A DNA stretch of 64,000 nucleotides, taken from NCBI GenBank assembly GCA_033807695.1, contig CM066311.1, positions 62,001 to 126,000 of the forward strand, given 5' to 3'. Both the position numbers and the translations under genes were made by a program. This stretch comes from Daedaleopsis sinensis (taxonomy: Eukaryota > Basidiomycota > Agaricomycetes > Polyporales > Polyporaceae). Positions 60,351-64,000 of this stretch are shown here, piece by piece; the first letter of the stretch is position 1; the number at the start of each line of letters is the position of its first letter. The notes under the pieces are model-generated. The model did no database searches, was not told the origin of the DNA, and saw nothing but the letters and a program-made list of their open reading frames with translations.

Positions 60351-63300
60351 AGTGATAGTTTCTCATGCATCATGGGCGACGCCGGACTGAGATTCACCCT
60401 CCCCCGCCGCGAATCGGGTCGGCTATCGACGGATGTACATGTCCGACCCCGCGCTGCGGGGCGCGTTGCCAGTGCTACATGTAAGACCTGAGACGGAGAA
60501 GTCCCCCGCACGCTTGGAAGCTGCAACGTCGCGGGGGAAGAGGCGCAGTGGAGCGTGTTCGTACGCGAAGAGAGTACAAGTCGCAGCATTGCTTGCGCAG
60601 CGTTGTGCGGACTTGGCGTGTCGTTAGACTCGGAGGTACTTGGCGACTCGCGTGGGGTTGTGCCGCTGCGAGGTTGTGCGTCGTCTACAGTTTCATGAAT
60701 CATGCCCATGGGCCGGGGCCATGGCCGCAACTCGCGAGCGCCTCGTCGAATGGAACCTCGTTACCGTGTCATGGATTGTCTTGGCGTGGAACTTGGAAGT
60801 TGACGGAAGCACGAAAGTCGTCCTCAGATCGTCCTTCACCGGCACCTGTCACTAGGGTAGGTCAGGTCCAGGCTAGCGTGTCCTCACCGCAGGGAGGCAA
60901 CAGTGATATCCCGGTGAGAAGTTAGAACTCACCATGCTTGCGCATCGTGCACCGCCCGAGACTAAAGGTTCGGAGATCAGCTTACCACTGTGGACGGGGG
61001 ATAGTTTGCGCCATACTTGCTTACGCCGTACAGAGACCTGTCGCCAAACAGAGAACCTCATCGGAGCAACGCAGCCGTCTCGGCGGAGTGGTTGGTGGCG
61101 AGGTGGCACGCGCGCGAGGCTTCCGGACTTCGTGCTGATCTCGAGCCTCGTGGGGGAAGTCTGCGAAGGCTGGCGAGGATCCACGGTTGCTGTTCGCGAT
61201 CGACGGGCCGACACTGGGCATGCCGCGTCCATATCTTGTAGAAGTTAGAACTGGTGTGTTGTCGCCATTCGTAGAGTATGCGCCTCCTAGTCGCTCTGTA
61301 TGCAACTGGTAAGTCGCTGTGCTTGAAGTCGCGTACATACTAACTAGAGAATATTGCCCTGGAGCCAGGTGGGGCACGAGGACTACCTATTCTGGAATGT
61401 CGGTGCTGTCCGATCACGGATCGAGATCAAGACCTGAGCAACGTGCTCCGAGGAGGTGGTCCGTAAACCAAACTCTTCGCCTCTCAGTGTGGCGTGCACT
61501 AGGTTCACGGAAGATGCATGGTTGGGCCATAGCCATCTGGAGAGGCAGGGTGGCGGTGGCAGGATGGTGACCGCCGCTGAACACATCATCGTGATATGTT
61601 CAGCGACAATCAACGGACAGTCCCTCGGACCACTGAGTATGGACCCCATGCTGTGAGATGTCTTCTTGAATGCTTGATTGCGTGAATGCACGGTCCGGTC
61701 CATGGCTGATGCACAGAGCGGCAATAACTTGCAGTATATAGCTGGCGAACAGAAGCGTACCATCAATCTATCTGTTCGCAGCCCTCCGAAACTGATAAAG
61801 GCCGCTTATAAGCCCTTCCGCGGATACTCACGTTCGCAGAACAGGTGGTCTTGCTCCATAGGCGGCGCTGCAGTGCCTCGGAGCGTCCGTTCTTTTTTCG
61901 GCCTTGACCCGGGAAGGGAATGTGAAGATGTGATCTGAGATGGACACCATGAAGATTTAGGTACCTGCCAACTGTGACTCTATAGGAACGTCCAAGGGTA
62001 TCCTACAGTGGCACAGCTCGGTGTATGCACCCTCCAACCCGGACTGTTCATTCCGTCGGTCGATGAGCGCGATAGTATAGCATATACCACGACTGCTTGT
62101 ATCCGGATACTGATACCCAAGCGTACCTGCACCACGTATTGATCGGACTTGTATTAGTAGCCTGTATGATATCCTGCAAAGTCTAGGCTTAAAGGTCTTG
62201 ACAGTTCGCAGTCGACCGAAGGTTTGAGCTACACTCAGGCCGCCAGGGACGCCAAGAGAACCTGTGCATATCTTGCATATACTTAAGTGCCACCGTGTCT
62301 CGTGAGCTGCTATAGTCGCAATACGTCAGTCTCTACTGGGAGCATGAAGATTGACTGGGTATGCTTAGCCAGCAATTCGGTACTCGCCTCTACCTGCTCC
62401 TCATTATTTTGCCCGGCTAACACGCCTCTTCGACTCTTGCTGTAAGCAGTACTTAACGGTCCTTAGGCACTACTTGGAAGGTCGAGACATATGAGGAGGT
62501 CCACAGTACCTGACCGTGCGAAGACCCTGGCAGAAATAGCTCCCTGCGCATGCTCACGGTGGCCCATCATTCTTGTTGATCAACGATCGTTCGACTGCAC
62601 TGTCACAAATACACCTCGACACCGGCTTACACCTACATGCGGCTATAGTCTGTGGTACAACATAAGTGAATATTTGGGTTAAGGACAAGAAATGTTCAGG
62701 TGAAGCGTACCTAGGTCGTCCGTGCGTGGAGGGGGCGATATCTAGCGGGTCCACCACGGTGAGAATGGTGCAATAGACACCGGTATCAGACCTGCATCTC
62801 CTGACAAACCTTCTGACCTGGTTCGTGATGTACTCAGAGGGAGCGCAACTGTGAGTATCATTCGTGCGATACGGAGGTACTTATTTGTGAAGTCCACGTA
62901 CAAGTCCTACAACGGGATGTATTAGAATGGCAAAGGAATCATCCCAGCTCATATCATCATAGTGCTCTCCGGTCGAGATCAGGCCGAGACGAAGCGTTGC
63001 GAAACGAAGCTTTGGAGGCGTGCTAGGCCCTAGTAGAGTGGGCGAGGCGACGGCTCCTCCTCGATCGGGTTGGTAAAAACAGAGTCATCGGAAACCTACA
63101 AGAAAGTAGTCAAAATTTCGGCGTGTGTCGTGTACTATGTTCTTAGTGAGAGCCACAATTTCTGATAGTGATCATGGGCGGAGAGTAAAAGCAGCAGCTG
63201 GCAGGAGCAGCAGAAGGTTCGTACAGATAGGCGCGCGTGCGAACCATGATGGAAATGATGGGATAAGAGGGGAGCCGAGAGCTTATCCGTCGAAAAAGAG

Positions 63301-63360
63301 ATTCTGAACACTTGTTCCTGTGACTTACCGACCTAAAATCACCCCAAAACTGGTCATCAT

Positions 63361-63436
63361 CTCCCTCGACGAGCTCGACGTTGCGCTCGACGTTCCCGAC
63401 GCACCCGACGCTCTCAGTGCTCCCGACGCTGTCCGC
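63361..63436. repeat. CCCGACGC-type degenerate minisatellite
   Basis: Repeated CTCGACGTT / CCCGACGC units just upstream of the right-edge gene. In one frame they would encode a DVPDAPDALSAPDAV-like repeat, but the frame ends inside the next gene's start region, so I treat it as leader sequence. Confidence 0.5.
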
Positions 63437-63446
63437 TCCTTAGCAT

Positions 63447-64000
63447 ATGTCCACTCAGGCACAGTCTTCCTCTCCCTTTGCTCGCTTTTCTCGTCTTGCT
63501 CTGTTTAAGTCTACTGCCTCGTCCCCGCTCACCCCCGAGCCTCAACCTGAAGATTGGTACATACCGTATAATGGCCCGTACGAGCCCCCGAAGGACCGCA
63601 ACACGGACAGCTGGGGTCACCTCGTCAGCGGATGGTTGATGGAGAACGACGAGGGCGAGCGGGGCGCCCGAACGCGGGTCCTATCCAACGCGTCAAGGCC
63701 GTCGACGGCGGACGACCAGAAGCGCAAGACGTCCCGCGTGCAGGCGTCGTTCATCAAGCTTGACCAGGCGGGAGGCGTCGGCGACGTCCCGCACCCCGCG
63801 CGGTCGCAGGAGGTCGTCCCCGTCCCCCACCGTGCGAGCCTCGCAAGCATCCTCTCCTTCGGGAAGCAGAAGGGACACAGGCTCCAGCACTATCCGTCTA
63901 CGGGTTCGCTAAGAAGTGATGCGGCCCCGCCAGTCCCACAGGAACCCAGGCAGGAAGTATCAAACTCTCAGCCTGCGTTTCCCCGCCGCCATCCCTATGC
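63447..64000 (+). CDS. 5' part of unknown protein, runs off the right edge
   Basis: An open frame of 184 codons starts at ATG 63447 and is still open at the window end. An in-frame TAG lies two codons upstream, so this ATG is the first. It begins MSTQAQSSSPFARFSRLALF, continues LTPEPQPEDWYIPYNGPYEP and SWGHLVSGWLMENDEGERGA, then becomes polar and Pro/Ser-rich with SLASILSFGKQKGHR and SQPAFPRRHPYA at the edge. The WYIPYNGPYE segment looks like a short conserved motif in a mostly disordered N-terminus. There is no signal peptide and no membrane helix so far. I do not recognise the family. The two 63.6-63.9 kb minus-strand frames are its shadows. Confidence 0.78.
   Translation, partial: MSTQAQSSSPFARFSRLALFKSTASSPLTPEPQPEDWYIPYNGPYEPPKDRNTDSWGHLVSGWLMENDEGERGARTRVLSNASRPSTADDQKRKTSRVQASFIKLDQAGGVGDVPHPARSQEVVPVPHRASLASILSFGKQKGHRLQHYPSTGSLRSDAAPPVPQEPRQEVSNSQPAFPRRHPY

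Larger units (their letters stand above)
55290..63446. other. 8.1 kb gene-poor flank, no supported gene
   Basis: GC-rich sequence with many overlapping open frames up to about 190 codons on both strands, none with a recognisable domain or a consistent intron chain. It contains a cluster of GTACTTAC/GTAAGTAC octamers (separate entry). No tRNA, rRNA or transposase seen. In character it resembles the left flank. Confidence 0.55.

Noticed and set aside
60158..60730. 190-codon minus-strand open frame
   Set aside because: No domain, and plus-strand frames of similar size overlap it; the surrounding region shows the same background.
1..64000. CRISPR arrays, bacterial operons, riboswitches
   Set aside because: The window is eukaryotic with spliceosomal introns; no regularly spaced repeats of CRISPR type and no bacterial signals were found.

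Overview
The window looks like the nuclear genome of an agaricomycete (mushroom-forming basidiomycete). The evidence is eukaryotic genes broken by many short introns of roughly 40-90 bases with GTRNGT donors, a basidiomycete-type plasma-membrane H+-ATPase tail, several F-box/LRR proteins of the expanded agaricomycete type, a seven-helix membrane protein of a basidiomycete type, and a modular protein family known to me only as 'hypothetical' in Agaricomycetes. The organism is inferred; no ribosomal or mitochondrial marker is present.

Layout. 1-15.3 kb has no gene I can support; it holds only a perfect 58-base duplication and a MITE-like inverted-repeat element. 15.3-55.1 kb is a gene island, nearly all on the minus strand. 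In order it holds: an 8-exon membrane protein (15293-16827); a 6 kb gap; a fusion of an agaricomycete N-terminal module to a WD40 propeller (22898-25562); two tandem paralogues of an uncharacterised helical protein with a membrane segment (26025-27397, 28558-29957); an F-box protein (30575-31894); a BAHD-type acyltransferase (32929-34668); UDP-glucose:glycoprotein glucosyltransferase (35219-41608); a divergent F-box/LRR gene on the plus strand (42141-44127); a second copy of the N-terminal module joined to a disordered tail and carrying a frame break (44431-47030); a third F-box/LRR gene (47557-49391); and plasma-membrane H+-ATPase PMA1 (51780-55096). 55.1-63.4 kb is again without recognisable genes. 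A new plus-strand gene starts at 63447 and runs off the right edge.

How the genes relate. PMA1 and UGGT are single-copy housekeeping genes: plasma-membrane energisation and ER glycoprotein quality control. The rest are lineage-expanded accessory genes: F-box adaptors, the modular family with exchangeable C-termini, and the helical tandem pair. I checked exon phases by hand for PMA1 (7 exons, 993 aa), the WD40 fusion (6 exons, 800 aa), the membrane protein (8 exons, 361 aa) and the three F-box genes (415, 612 and 591 aa); these models stay in frame throughout. The best candidates for something undescribed are the shared N-terminal module with swapped C-terminal partners and the tandem helical/transmembrane pair next to it.
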